From: JANQIO01 sp043513815
GTDB lineage: Bacteria > Pseudomonadota > Gammaproteobacteria > Pseudomonadales > Halieaceae
NCBI GenBank assembly: GCA_043513815.1
Contig: CP121313.1
Location: 310,001-374,000, forward strand
Reading direction: 5' to 3'
Length of the DNA: 64,000 nucleotides
The notes beneath the pieces are model-generated. The model made no database searches. It had not been told where the DNA came from and saw only the letters and a program-made list of their open reading frames with translations. The translations under genes and the position numbers were made by a program. Below, in pieces: positions 7,357 to 13,845 of this stretch; position 1 is the first letter of the stretch, and each line of letters starts with the position of its first letter.

Positions 7357-8679
7357 ATGAGAGCCTTGCGCTTGCTGTTTCTTGCCTGGCTAGTGTTCTC
7401 CGTCAGCGCCCATGCCGACGAAACCTGCATGTCTCCCTACATGGCCAAGATTATCGGCCAGGAAGACTTTGTCTACGTGTGGACCCTGGGCGTACCGGGG
7501 GTGGGGGACGAACAGGACAAACTGGTCACCGTGGATGTAAACCCCGCCTCCGACAGTTACGGCAAGGTCGTGGCCAGCCTCTCGCTAGGCGGCCGCAATG
7601 AGGCCCACCACACAGGCCTCAGCGACGACCGCCGCTACCTGTGGGCCAGTGGCCTCGATACCAGCAAGATCTTCATCTTCGATATTCACTCCGACCCGGC
7701 CAATCCGACGCTGCACAAGGTCATCGATGACTTCGTCGAGAAAAGCGGCGGCGTAGTCGGCCCCCACACCAGCTACGCCCTGCCCGGGCGCATGATGCTC
7801 ACGGGCCTCAGCAACAACCGCGACCACGGCGGCCGCACCGCCATGGTGGAGTACACCAACGCCGGTGATTACATCGCCACCTACTGGATGCCCACCGCCG
7901 AGGACCTGCAGGGTGCTGAAAAGTCCGGCCAGTTTGCCGACGGTTACGGCTACGACGTGCGGGTGCTGCCGCGACTGAACCTGATGTTGACCTCATCGTT
8001 CACCGGCTGGAACAACTACATGATGAACATGGGCGCCATGATGGCCGACCCCAACGCCATGGCCGCCTTCGGCAACACCATGGTGGCCTGGGACCTGCAC
8101 GCCCGCCAGCCCCGCAAGGTGCTGGACGTGCCCGGCGCGCCGCTGGAAATTCGCTGCGCCTGGAACCCGGAGCACAACTACTGCTTCACCTCCACCGCGC
8201 TCACCTCCAAGGTGTGGCTGGTGTACCTGGACGACAACCGCGAGTGGCAGGCCAAAGCCGTGGGCGACATAGGCGATGCCTCAAAGATTCCCCTGCCGGT
8301 AGACATCTCCATCGCCAACAACGACACCCGGCTGTGGGTGAATACCTGGAACGACGGCATGACCCGGCTGTACGACATCAGCGACCCGTTCAATGCGAAA
8401 CAGATCTACGAGAAGAAGATCGGCACCCAGGTAAACATGGTGAGCCAGAGCTGGGACGGCGAGCGGGTGTATTACACCTCCTCACTGCTGGCCAACTGGG
8501 ATAAACAGGAACCCAAGGGTCCGGACCTGCAATACCTGAAGGTGTATGACTGGGACGGCGCGCAACTAAAGCCGACCATTGCCATCGATTTCATTGCCGA
8601 GAAGCTCGGCGCCCCTCACCAGATGCGTTTTGGCGCCTACGCCCTGTACGGCAACCAGACGAGCATCGCGAAGCGGTAG
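7357..8679 (+). CDS. mtoX: Methanethiol oxidase (SBP56 / selenium-binding protein family)
   Basis: A 440-residue protein of the selenium-binding protein 56 family with an N-terminal signal peptide (MRALRLLFLAWLVFSVSAHA). Bacterial SBP56 proteins were shown to be copper-dependent periplasmic methanethiol oxidases, converting methanethiol to formaldehyde, hydrogen sulfide and hydrogen peroxide. Family-like stretches include the early cysteine in DETCMSPYMAK, GRNEAHHTGLSDDRRYLWAS, VGPHTSYALPG and PHQMRFG near the end; several histidines are candidate copper ligands. The start at 7357 has GGAGG 7 bases upstream and begins the signal peptide. An SCO copper chaperone follows 13 bases downstream and a MauG-like gene is divergent, the same company seen in known mtoX clusters. 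Confidence 0.88.
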   Translation: MRALRLLFLAWLVFSVSAHADETCMSPYMAKIIGQEDFVYVWTLGVPGVGDEQDKLVTVDVNPASDSYGKVVASLSLGGRNEAHHTGLSDDRRYLWASGLDTSKIFIFDIHSDPANPTLHKVIDDFVEKSGGVVGPHTSYALPGRMMLTGLSNNRDHGGRTAMVEYTNAGDYIATYWMPTAEDLQGAEKSGQFADGYGYDVRVLPRLNLMLTSSFTGWNNYMMNMGAMMADPNAMAAFGNTMVAWDLHARQPRKVLDVPGAPLEIRCAWNPEHNYCFTSTALTSKVWLVYLDDNREWQAKAVGDIGDASKIPLPVDISIANNDTRLWVNTWNDGMTRLYDISDPFNAKQIYEKKIGTQVNMVSQSWDGERVYYTSSLLANWDKQEPKGPDLQYLKVYDWDGAQLKPTIAIDFIAEKLGAPHQMRFGAYALYGNQTSIAKR

Positions 8680-8692
8680 ACGAGGAATTGTG

Positions 8693-9364
8693 ATGCGCAC
8701 GGCGATAAGGACCATCGCCTTTCTGTTAGCCCTTCTCACTCTGCATTCGACCGGGGTGATGGCGGAGACCGTCATCCTCGCCCCCGGCTACGGCGAACTG
8801 GAATACGATCCCCCCGCACCCGGCACCTACACCCTGCCGGACCTGGGCGCAGCTGCCGACGGCAAGGTCATCGACCGCCACGGCAACCCCACCACCCTGC
8901 ACGAGATCATGGACGGCAAGCTGGTGCTGATGGGTTTCATCTACACCCACTGCCCCGACGTCAACGGCTGCCCGCTGGCCAGCTACGTGATGAAGCAAGT
9001 GCAGGCCAAACTTGTAGAAGACGAAAAGCTCAAAGACGACGTCACTCTCATCAGCTTAAGCTTCGACCCCGAACTCGACACGCCACAGGCCATGATGCAG
9101 TACGCCCACCACTTCAAGCGCAAGGATTTTGACTGGCGGTTTCTCACCACCCAATCAGAAGCAGACCTGCAACCGATCCTGGATGGGTATGGGCAGTTTC
9201 GGGCGAAATTCTATGACGAGGATGGCAGTTACTCAGGGAGTATGAGCCATGTATTGCGGGTGTATTTGATTGATCGCGACAAGAGGATCAGGAATATTTA
9301 TTCAGCGGGGTTTTTGCACGTGGATACTGTGGTGAGTGATTTGAAAACTGCACAGGCTAAATAG
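8693..9364 (+). CDS. SCO1/SenC family copper chaperone
   Basis: A 223-residue thioredoxin-fold protein with a signal peptide (MRTAIRTIAFLLALL). The usual copper-binding CxxxC is present in an expanded form, C87-PDVNG-C93, followed by a distal histidine in SMSHVLRVYLID. SCO proteins deliver copper to the CuA site of cytochrome oxidase or to other copper enzymes; next to mtoX it most likely serves the methanethiol oxidase. The ATG is preceded by GAGGAATT. The two-residue expansion of the cysteine motif is unusual relative to CPDVC of classical SCO proteins and may be specific to this branch. Confidence 0.88.
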   Translation: MRTAIRTIAFLLALLTLHSTGVMAETVILAPGYGELEYDPPAPGTYTLPDLGAAADGKVIDRHGNPTTLHEIMDGKLVLMGFIYTHCPDVNGCPLASYVMKQVQAKLVEDEKLKDDVTLISLSFDPELDTPQAMMQYAHHFKRKDFDWRFLTTQSEADLQPILDGYGQFRAKFYDEDGSYSGSMSHVLRVYLIDRDKRIRNIYSAGFLHVDTVVSDLKTAQAK

Positions 9365-9418
9365 GATCGGCCACTTTTCGAACTCGGCGAAGTCCTTTGA
9401 GACTAGAGCGACAATAGA

Positions 9419-9709
9419 ATGATCGGCTTCTTGATGTTGATTGGTCCAGTTATCGTCTTTGTCCTGAGCATTCCGATTTCAAGTAGACTCACATCGGGTC
9501 TCCGAAGGTTTTATCTGATCTTCGGCGGAATCCTTGTATTCATAGGTAGTGGGACTTCTTTCTATTTTGCGTCCTACACTGGGGATCAGGGCGGTATTGC
9601 GGCTTACTTCTTCCAGATAGCTGTGATGCTAGTCTACGCGGTCTTACTGGTTGCAGTCGTAGGCATAAGCTTGGTGGTCAAGATCAGCGGCAAACGAAGA
9701 GAGGGATGA
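9419..9709 (+). CDS. Small integral membrane protein, possibly an integron-cassette ORF
   Basis: A 96-residue protein with three hydrophobic segments (starting IGFLMLIGPVIVFVLSIPI) and a basic C-terminus (KISGKRREG). The local base composition is visibly poorer in GC than the flanking mtoX/sco genes. An attC-like site begins 30 bases after the stop, the usual place in a gene cassette. No recognised family. It could be a transferred gene; the function is unknown. Confidence 0.55.
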   Translation: MIGFLMLIGPVIVFVLSIPISSRLTSGLRRFYLIFGGILVFIGSGTSFYFASYTGDQGGIAAYFFQIAVMLVYAVLLVAVVGISLVVKISGKRREG

Positions 9710-9739
9710 TTTGATCGATTTATTTTCAGAAAGAGTGAC

Positions 9740-9811
9740 GCCTAACAAGGCGCTGCAGTCGGCCAAAGTGCCCGCTGCGCGCGCATTTTGCCGCTGAGCG
9801 CAGCGTTATGT
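9740..9811 (+). other. attC-like integron recombination site (lone)
   Basis: The 72 bases start with GCCTAAC (R'' core, consensus RYYYAAC) and end with GTTATGT (R' core, near GTTRRRY). Inside, AAGGCGCTGCAGTCGGC and GCCGCTGAGCGCAGC are imperfectly complementary, as the L'' and L' boxes of attC sites are, around a GC-rich apex. It lies directly between two ORFs in the same direction. No integrase gene or second attC was found in the window, so this would be an isolated, integrase-less cassette remnant. Confidence 0.65.
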
Positions 9812-9829
9812 TTTTCGGAAAAATTATCC

Positions 9830-10696
9830 GTGACCGGTGACGCTAAAACAGCGAAAGGTCCCATATTGGTAATTAGCGTCTTTCTTGCCCTGACAATGAT
9901 TTTCTATTTTGCTGGGGTTTGGCTGATTTTCAGACTGAGTAGTGCTACACCATTGATGTTATCCGTTGGTTTGGCTGCGGTCGTTACTTGCTTGGTTACA
10001 CGGAAAGAACTGCGAACCCTGGGATGGCGTTGGGGTAGCTGGAAGATTCAGTGGCTCAACTACTTTATGCCCCTGTTTTATGCGGCAATGGCCTACGGGC
10101 TCATCTGGACACTTGGCCTTGGTGGCTGGTACAACGTTGATTTCATCCAAGAGCAAAAGGAAAGTTACAACTTGGTAACGTGGCCAAACGCCGCTGTCAT
10201 CGGGATGCATTTTCTGCTCACTGCTACGGTTTGTTTCGTTTTGCTATTGCCGTCGGTGCTGGGGGAGGAACTGGGATGGCGAGGGTTGCTTGTGCCTGAA
10301 CTGTCCAAGCTTATGCCGTTCACTGGTGTTGCTCTCGTATCGGGTTTGCTTTGGGCTGTATGGCACTGGCCGTTAATGTTCATGGGGCTCTACGGGATGG
10401 GAGAGGCCACGCCGTTTCTCTACCAGTTAGCGTTCTTCACGCTGTGCATAATGTCCATGTCGGTCGTTATGACGTACTTCAGACTGAAAACCTATAGCGT
10501 TTGGCCTGCAGTCATTTTTCATATGAGCCACAACGTATTTCTGCAGAAGTTTTTTGGTCCAATGACTCTGGGCAATGCCAACTCAGCATGGTTTCTGGAC
10601 GAGTTTGGTCTTGTAGTGCCAAGCGTGCTGGTGGTTATTGCGGTCTACTATGGGAGAAGGGGCAGTCGTGAGTTTAGGCAATTGGGGTCAGAGTAA
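9830..10696 (+). CDS. CPBP family intramembrane metalloprotease
   Basis: About 288 residues with eight or so hydrophobic segments. The CPBP motifs are clear: GEELGWRG (around residue 145), AVWHWPLMF and FHMSHNVF. The frame is open back to a TTG inside the attC-like site, but a GTG at 9830 just after that site is a more likely start; no strong ribosome-binding site is visible. The stop codon TAA lies inside a GGGGTCAGAGTAA repeat, so the last residues (Q-L-G-S-E) are encoded by the repeat itself. AT-richer than surrounding genes. The family is associated with bacteriocin maturation or immunity; the role here is unknown. Confidence 0.78.
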   Translation: MTGDAKTAKGPILVISVFLALTMIFYFAGVWLIFRLSSATPLMLSVGLAAVVTCLVTRKELRTLGWRWGSWKIQWLNYFMPLFYAAMAYGLIWTLGLGGWYNVDFIQEQKESYNLVTWPNAAVIGMHFLLTATVCFVLLLPSVLGEELGWRGLLVPELSKLMPFTGVALVSGLLWAVWHWPLMFMGLYGMGEATPFLYQLAFFTLCIMSMSVVMTYFRLKTYSVWPAVIFHMSHNVFLQKFFGPMTLGNANSAWFLDEFGLVVPSVLVVIAVYYGRRGSREFRQLGSE

Positions 10697-10722
10697 GGTA
10701 TTGCTAATTGTTGCTCTGACCC
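10684..10722. repeat. Palindromic repeat, GGGGTCAGAGT family, copy 2
   Basis: GGGGTCAGAGTAA (10684-10696) pairs with TTGCTCTGACCCT (10710-10722) with end and wobble mismatches. It overlaps the end of the CPBP gene, supplying its stop codon. It shares its opening 11 bases with the repeat at 873. Confidence 0.65.
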
Positions 10723-10786
10723 TGATATCCGAAACCCCAAATGGCGATCGACCACAATCAGGTACACTGCCATTTTCTATGAGGGC

Positions 10787-10990
10787 GTGAGTGATATGAC
10801 AGGTAAGAAAATTGCTGGCATTGGATTGATTGTCGTGGGTACTGCGTTGGCTATCTGGGGCTACAACGTTTACGACGCGGTGGGTTCCCAACTAAGCCGA
10901 GCAGTCAGTGGCGATACGCCGATAGAGGCCTGGGCAGGTATGGTCGGTGGCGCGCTTTGTGTGCTGATTGGCATAGTCCAGCTCAAGTAA
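10787..10990 (+). CDS. DUF3185 family small membrane protein
   Basis: A 67-residue protein with two transmembrane helices (KIAGIGLIVVGTALAIWGY and GMVGGALCVLIGIVQL) separated by a short polar loop, matching the length and layout of DUF3185 proteins. The frame starts with GTG at 10787; an ATG three codons in (10796) is an alternative. The gene lies between two copies of the GGGGTCAGAGT repeat. The function of the family is not known to me. Confidence 0.6.
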   Translation: MSDMTGKKIAGIGLIVVGTALAIWGYNVYDAVGSQLSRAVSGDTPIEAWAGMVGGALCVLIGIVQLK

Positions 10991-11076
10991 GAAACCCAAG
11001 GGATCGCAGCGTAATTCGCGCTAATTGGCTAGTTGGGGCCAGGGCGCCAACCTGGGGCGAGGGGTTTCGGTAAGCG

Positions 11077-11089
11077 TTACTCTGACTCC
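11077..11089 (-). repeat. Degenerate half of the GGGGTCAGAGT repeat
   Basis: TTACTCTGACTCC is the reverse complement of GGAGTCAGAGTAA, one base from the arm of the repeat at 10684. A weak partner (GGGGCCAGGG) lies about 45 bases to the left. Confidence 0.45.
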
Positions 11090-11194
11090 AATATTCTCGG
11101 GTCGTAAGGCGGCACTCGGATTCTGGCTATGTTTGTCTCTGCCTTCTGGTAAATGCGGTAGTGCAATTACAAGCCTCGCACCTCAGTAACCACG

Positions 11195-11331
11195 ATGCCG
11201 CTCCTCAAACCAGGCAAGCTAAGCCTCCAACCTGGCAACCAGGTAATACTCGACGCCATCGAGCTCAACGTGGAACCCGGTGACCGTATCGGCCTGTCAG
11301 GCTGACATGGGGCCGGTAAGGCTCGACCTGG
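11195..11331 (+). pseudogene. Truncated copy of the 5' end of uup
   Basis: The frame reads MPLLKPGKLSLQPGNQVILD and on to GDRIGLSG before a TGA. Residue by residue it parallels the N-terminus of the intact Uup at 16664 (MPLLKLDKLSLQFGTQVILD ... GDRIGLLG). The following 28 bases still align with the Walker A codons (GGGGCGGGCAAG) but with small indels, and similarity then ends. Likeness also extends about 35 bases upstream into the leader. It is a decayed duplicate lying about 5.5 kb before, and in the same direction as, the working gene. Confidence 0.8.
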
Positions 11332-11392
11332 GCGCGCCAGCAACCAGCAATTGCGCTACGCTGTGCATCGTCCTATCAAGTTATATAAGCCC

Positions 11393-12325
11393 ATGAACAG
11401 ACTGAAATCAGTGGTACTTGCGGGAGCGATGCTGGCTGCTACACCATCGTTGGCACAATCCACCTGCTCACCCCTGGGCCTGACGCCCGAGGCGCTCCGG
11501 GAAGCGCATGCAAACGGCTTTTCCTCTATTGAAGATGCCAGCATCCCCGAATTCCTGAAGGGCATTCCGTCCTGCCTTTCATCCATTGACCCCTTCTATC
11601 GGGATTCGATTGGCTACGAGGGAACAGCAACGTTACTGCGCCGCGAGGGTGTTCCGGACGCGCAAGCGGTGGTTGCGTTGCGCGCCCTCCGGCAAGACCT
11701 GGCGCACAAGCTTGGCGACGGAGTCGCCGACCCGAATGGCGTCATGAAGCCCTTCGCCGCCATCGTGCTTGCAGAGGTTATCCGGACAGACCGTGTCTCG
11801 GCGTGGATGTCGGCCGACGAACGCCTGGATTCAGTGGCTGTGGCCAGCCGTTACCTGACCGATATCAAGGACTACCGCGCTTTTGAAGATGGGGTGGGGT
11901 TTCGTCATGGTGTGGCGCACGGTGCCGATCTGGCTCTACAGCTGGCGTTAAACCCGGCCATATCCCCTGAGTCCCTGGTGCCGCTGGTGGATGCAATTGC
12001 CGCACAGATTGCGCCGCCAGACGGCGTCGCCTACGTCACCGGCGAACCCGACCGGCTGGCCCGGGCACTGTTTTATCTCATGCAGCGCGCCGAGCAGTCA
12101 GATCCACTGCGACAACGCATCCTCATTCTCATCACCGCGTTGAGCGACCCGGCGCCATACGAAGCCTGGTCTTCAGTATTCCAAAGCGAGAAAGGGCTGA
12201 TCTTCCGTCACAATCGCCGGTCATTCATTAATGCGCTTTACCTGCGTACCCAGCCGCACGCCACCCATGAATTGATTTCGCCGTTTATGACGCCTCTGGA
12301 AGCCGCGTTGAAGGCAGTCCCCTGA
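11393..12325 (+). CDS. DUF2785 domain-containing secreted protein
   Basis: A 310-residue protein with a signal peptide (MNRLKSVVLAGAMLAATPSLAQ, cleavage after Ala-Gln). The mature part is alpha-helical and contains the conserved look of DUF2785: R-R-E-G-V around residue 85, then GVGFRHGVAHGADLALQLAL around 180, and ARALFYLMQRA. The frame extends 42 bases upstream of this ATG, but the signal peptide fixes the start. The function of the family is unknown. It is isolated: a gene remnant lies upstream and a toxin-antitoxin pair downstream. Confidence 0.7.
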   Translation: MNRLKSVVLAGAMLAATPSLAQSTCSPLGLTPEALREAHANGFSSIEDASIPEFLKGIPSCLSSIDPFYRDSIGYEGTATLLRREGVPDAQAVVALRALRQDLAHKLGDGVADPNGVMKPFAAIVLAEVIRTDRVSAWMSADERLDSVAVASRYLTDIKDYRAFEDGVGFRHGVAHGADLALQLALNPAISPESLVPLVDAIAAQIAPPDGVAYVTGEPDRLARALFYLMQRAEQSDPLRQRILILITALSDPAPYEAWSSVFQSEKGLIFRHNRRSFINALYLRTQPHATHELISPFMTPLEAALKAVP

Positions 12326-12545
12326 GTGGCCAGTCAGCTTTCTGACGCCCGGTTTATCCAGGCACTGATCTGCTGGTCGCCAGTGTTTTCGTCTAGAGTC
12401 TGCGCATGACGATTCCAAAGGACTCGCGGCGGATAGATGGGAATTGGACGATACAAGCCAAGGCTGCAGGGGCGCTTCGCGCCGGGACCGCCTGCCGGCC
12501 GCCCTAGCTTGAAGCGTTATACGGACCTGGTAGTGCGTTGAGGTT

Positions 12546-12565
12546 ACGTACGTCAGCGCGTACGC
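12546..12565. promoter_or_regulatory. Double-palindrome operator of the yefM-yoeB pair
   Basis: Two 8-base palindromes, ACGTACGT (12546-12553) and GCGTACGC (12558-12565), share the core CGTACG and lie 12 bases apart centre to centre. The Escherichia coli yefM-yoeB operator has the same design: two palindromes with a GTAC core at 12-base spacing. The site ends 21 bases before the antitoxin ATG, and GGAGG (12576-12580) follows it. Confidence 0.65.
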
Positions 12566-12586
12566 ATTGAGTTTTGGAGGTATGCC

Positions 12587-12829
12587 ATGTCTACCCTGAA
12601 CGCCACTGAAGCTCGAGCCAGGCTCTATGCGCTCATCGATGAAACTGCCAAGACCCATCGCCCGATTACGATCACGGGTAAGCGAGGCAATGCGGTTCTT
12701 CTTTCTGAGGAGGATTGGAACGCCATCAATGAGACGCTCTACTTGATCTCGATTCCAGGAATGCGGGAATCTATCCGCGATGAAATGGAGTCTGATCTTG
12801 AAGAATGCTCCGACGAACTTGATTGGTGA
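12587..12829 (+). CDS. yefM: Antitoxin YefM (Phd/YefM family)
   Basis: An 80-residue protein with the YefM start (LNATEARARLYALIDE), the central strand PITITGKRGNAVLLSEEDW and an acidic C-terminal tail that binds and neutralises the toxin. The N-terminal half forms the DNA-binding dimer that represses its own promoter, probably via the palindromes at 12546-12565. GGAGG precedes the ATG. The stop overlaps the toxin start (TGATG). Confidence 0.93.
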   Translation: MSTLNATEARARLYALIDETAKTHRPITITGKRGNAVLLSEEDWNAINETLYLISIPGMRESIRDEMESDLEECSDELDW

Positions 12830-13089
12830 TGTGGAAGGTCTATTACACCAGGCTGGCTCAAAAAGATGCCCCGAAAGTGGCTTCGTCTGGCCTCAAAGAG
12901 GAGGCTGAAGAACTTCTACGCATTATCTCGGAGAACCCCTCTCAGAACCCGCCCCCCTACGAAAAAATAGTGGGAGATTTATCAGGGGCATATTCTCGCC
13001 GTACCAATATCCAGCAGAAGCTGGTATATCAAGTGTATGAGGCGGAGAAGAGTATCAAGGTACTCCGGCTGTCGACTCACTATGAATAA
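12829..13089 (+). CDS. yoeB: Toxin YoeB (Txe/YoeB family ribosome-dependent mRNase)
   Basis: An 86-residue RelE-superfamily toxin. It has the family stretches AQKDAPKVASSGLKEEAEEL, NPPPYEKIVGDLSGAYSRR and the terminal VLRLSTHYE, which include the glutamate, arginine and His-Tyr residues used for mRNA cleavage in the ribosomal A site. All key residues are present, so the toxin should be active. The ATG at 12829 overlaps the antitoxin stop by one base; the frame also opens two codons earlier. It lies in a zone with other signs of gene acquisition. Confidence 0.93.
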   Translation: MWKVYYTRLAQKDAPKVASSGLKEEAEELLRIISENPSQNPPPYEKIVGDLSGAYSRRTNIQQKLVYQVYEAEKSIKVLRLSTHYE

Positions 13090-13174
13090 TCCGTATCAAG
13101 CGGCCAGACTCCTTGAAGGTATGGCCGATCAACTCCGCAGCGCTAATGCGGTAGCCGGCGCACTGAAAACGCCC

Positions 13175-13594
13175 TCATAGCACCAGCCGCTTCTTGTCCT
13201 TGATCAGCTTCCTGGAGGCCGTCGCCGCCTCTCTCACGGACTGTATGGCGCTGTCATGGGGCAGCTTGCCGGAAAAGGCGGTCGACAGGGTATCTTCCGC
13301 GGCGCTCAATATGTCCAGTATCGGCGCCAGGTTGTTGTGGAAGTAGATTTCAACCAGCGTCTCGATCTTGGTCTTTGCTTCTATCGCCTTCGCCGTGGGT
13401 TCATCGATGTCACTGTCCGGGTCGCTCTCGTGCAGTATCAGTATGCGGATCATCTGGGCGCGCCACTCACCCAATAGATCGTAGAGCTGCTCCAGTTTCT
13501 GCTGCCGCATGAGCCGGCGCTGGGCGATGTGGTCGTAGACGGCGATGCCGACTGTTACCAGCACGGCAATAGCGGCAATTTCAACTTGATCCAT
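13175..13594 (-). CDS. Hypothetical membrane-anchored helical protein
   Basis: A 139-residue protein starting with one transmembrane helix (VEIAAIAVLVTVGIAVYDHI), then a basic stretch (QRRLMRQQK) and a long helical, acidic cytoplasmic part (LYDLLGEWRAQMIRILILHE, SDIDEPTAKAIEAKTKIETL). This is the layout of phage- or plasmid-borne small membrane proteins such as the DUF4760 type, but I cannot assign a family. It faces the toxin-antitoxin pair, tail to tail. Confidence 0.6.
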   Translation of the reverse strand: MDQVEIAAIAVLVTVGIAVYDHIAQRRLMRQQKLEQLYDLLGEWRAQMIRILILHESDPDSDIDEPTAKAIEAKTKIETLVEIYFHNNLAPILDILSAAEDTLSTAFSGKLPHDSAIQSVREAATASRKLIKDKKRLVL

Positions 13595-13845
13595 GGGTGG
13601 CTCCCGATAGTTGGGATTTCCGGGGACAGTTTACCTAATTGTTGAAGCGTTGCCCCTGCACCTGGCTCAGTCGCCAGAGACGTCGACGCTTACCGAAATG
13701 CCAAACCGCTCACAGAAAGTGCAATTTGCCGCGGACAGATCTGCGACGAAACCTCTGCAAACCCCGGATTAGTGTTTAAACTGTGCCATAAAAAGGAATT
13801 GCCGGTTTTCCTCAGCGAAGGCGGCGCACTATCAAGGAGGACGTT

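Larger units (their letters stand above)
10991..11392. other. Intergenic remnant region
   Basis: A 402-base stretch without an intact gene. It contains a degenerate repeat half-site (11077-11089) and a dead fragment of uup (11195-11331). The last 60 bases lead into the DUF2785 gene; no good ribosome-binding site stands out before its ATG at 11393. Confidence 0.6.

Noticed and set aside
12440..12535. Possible second attC site before yefM (GAAGCGTTATAC)
   Set aside because: Only an R'-like end is seen; no R'' core or complementary inner boxes upstream.
13082..13180. 32-residue ORF after yoeB (MNNPYQAARLLEGMADQLRS...)
   Set aside because: Overlaps the toxin end and is very short without its own ribosome-binding site; it could be a gene remnant but cannot be supported.
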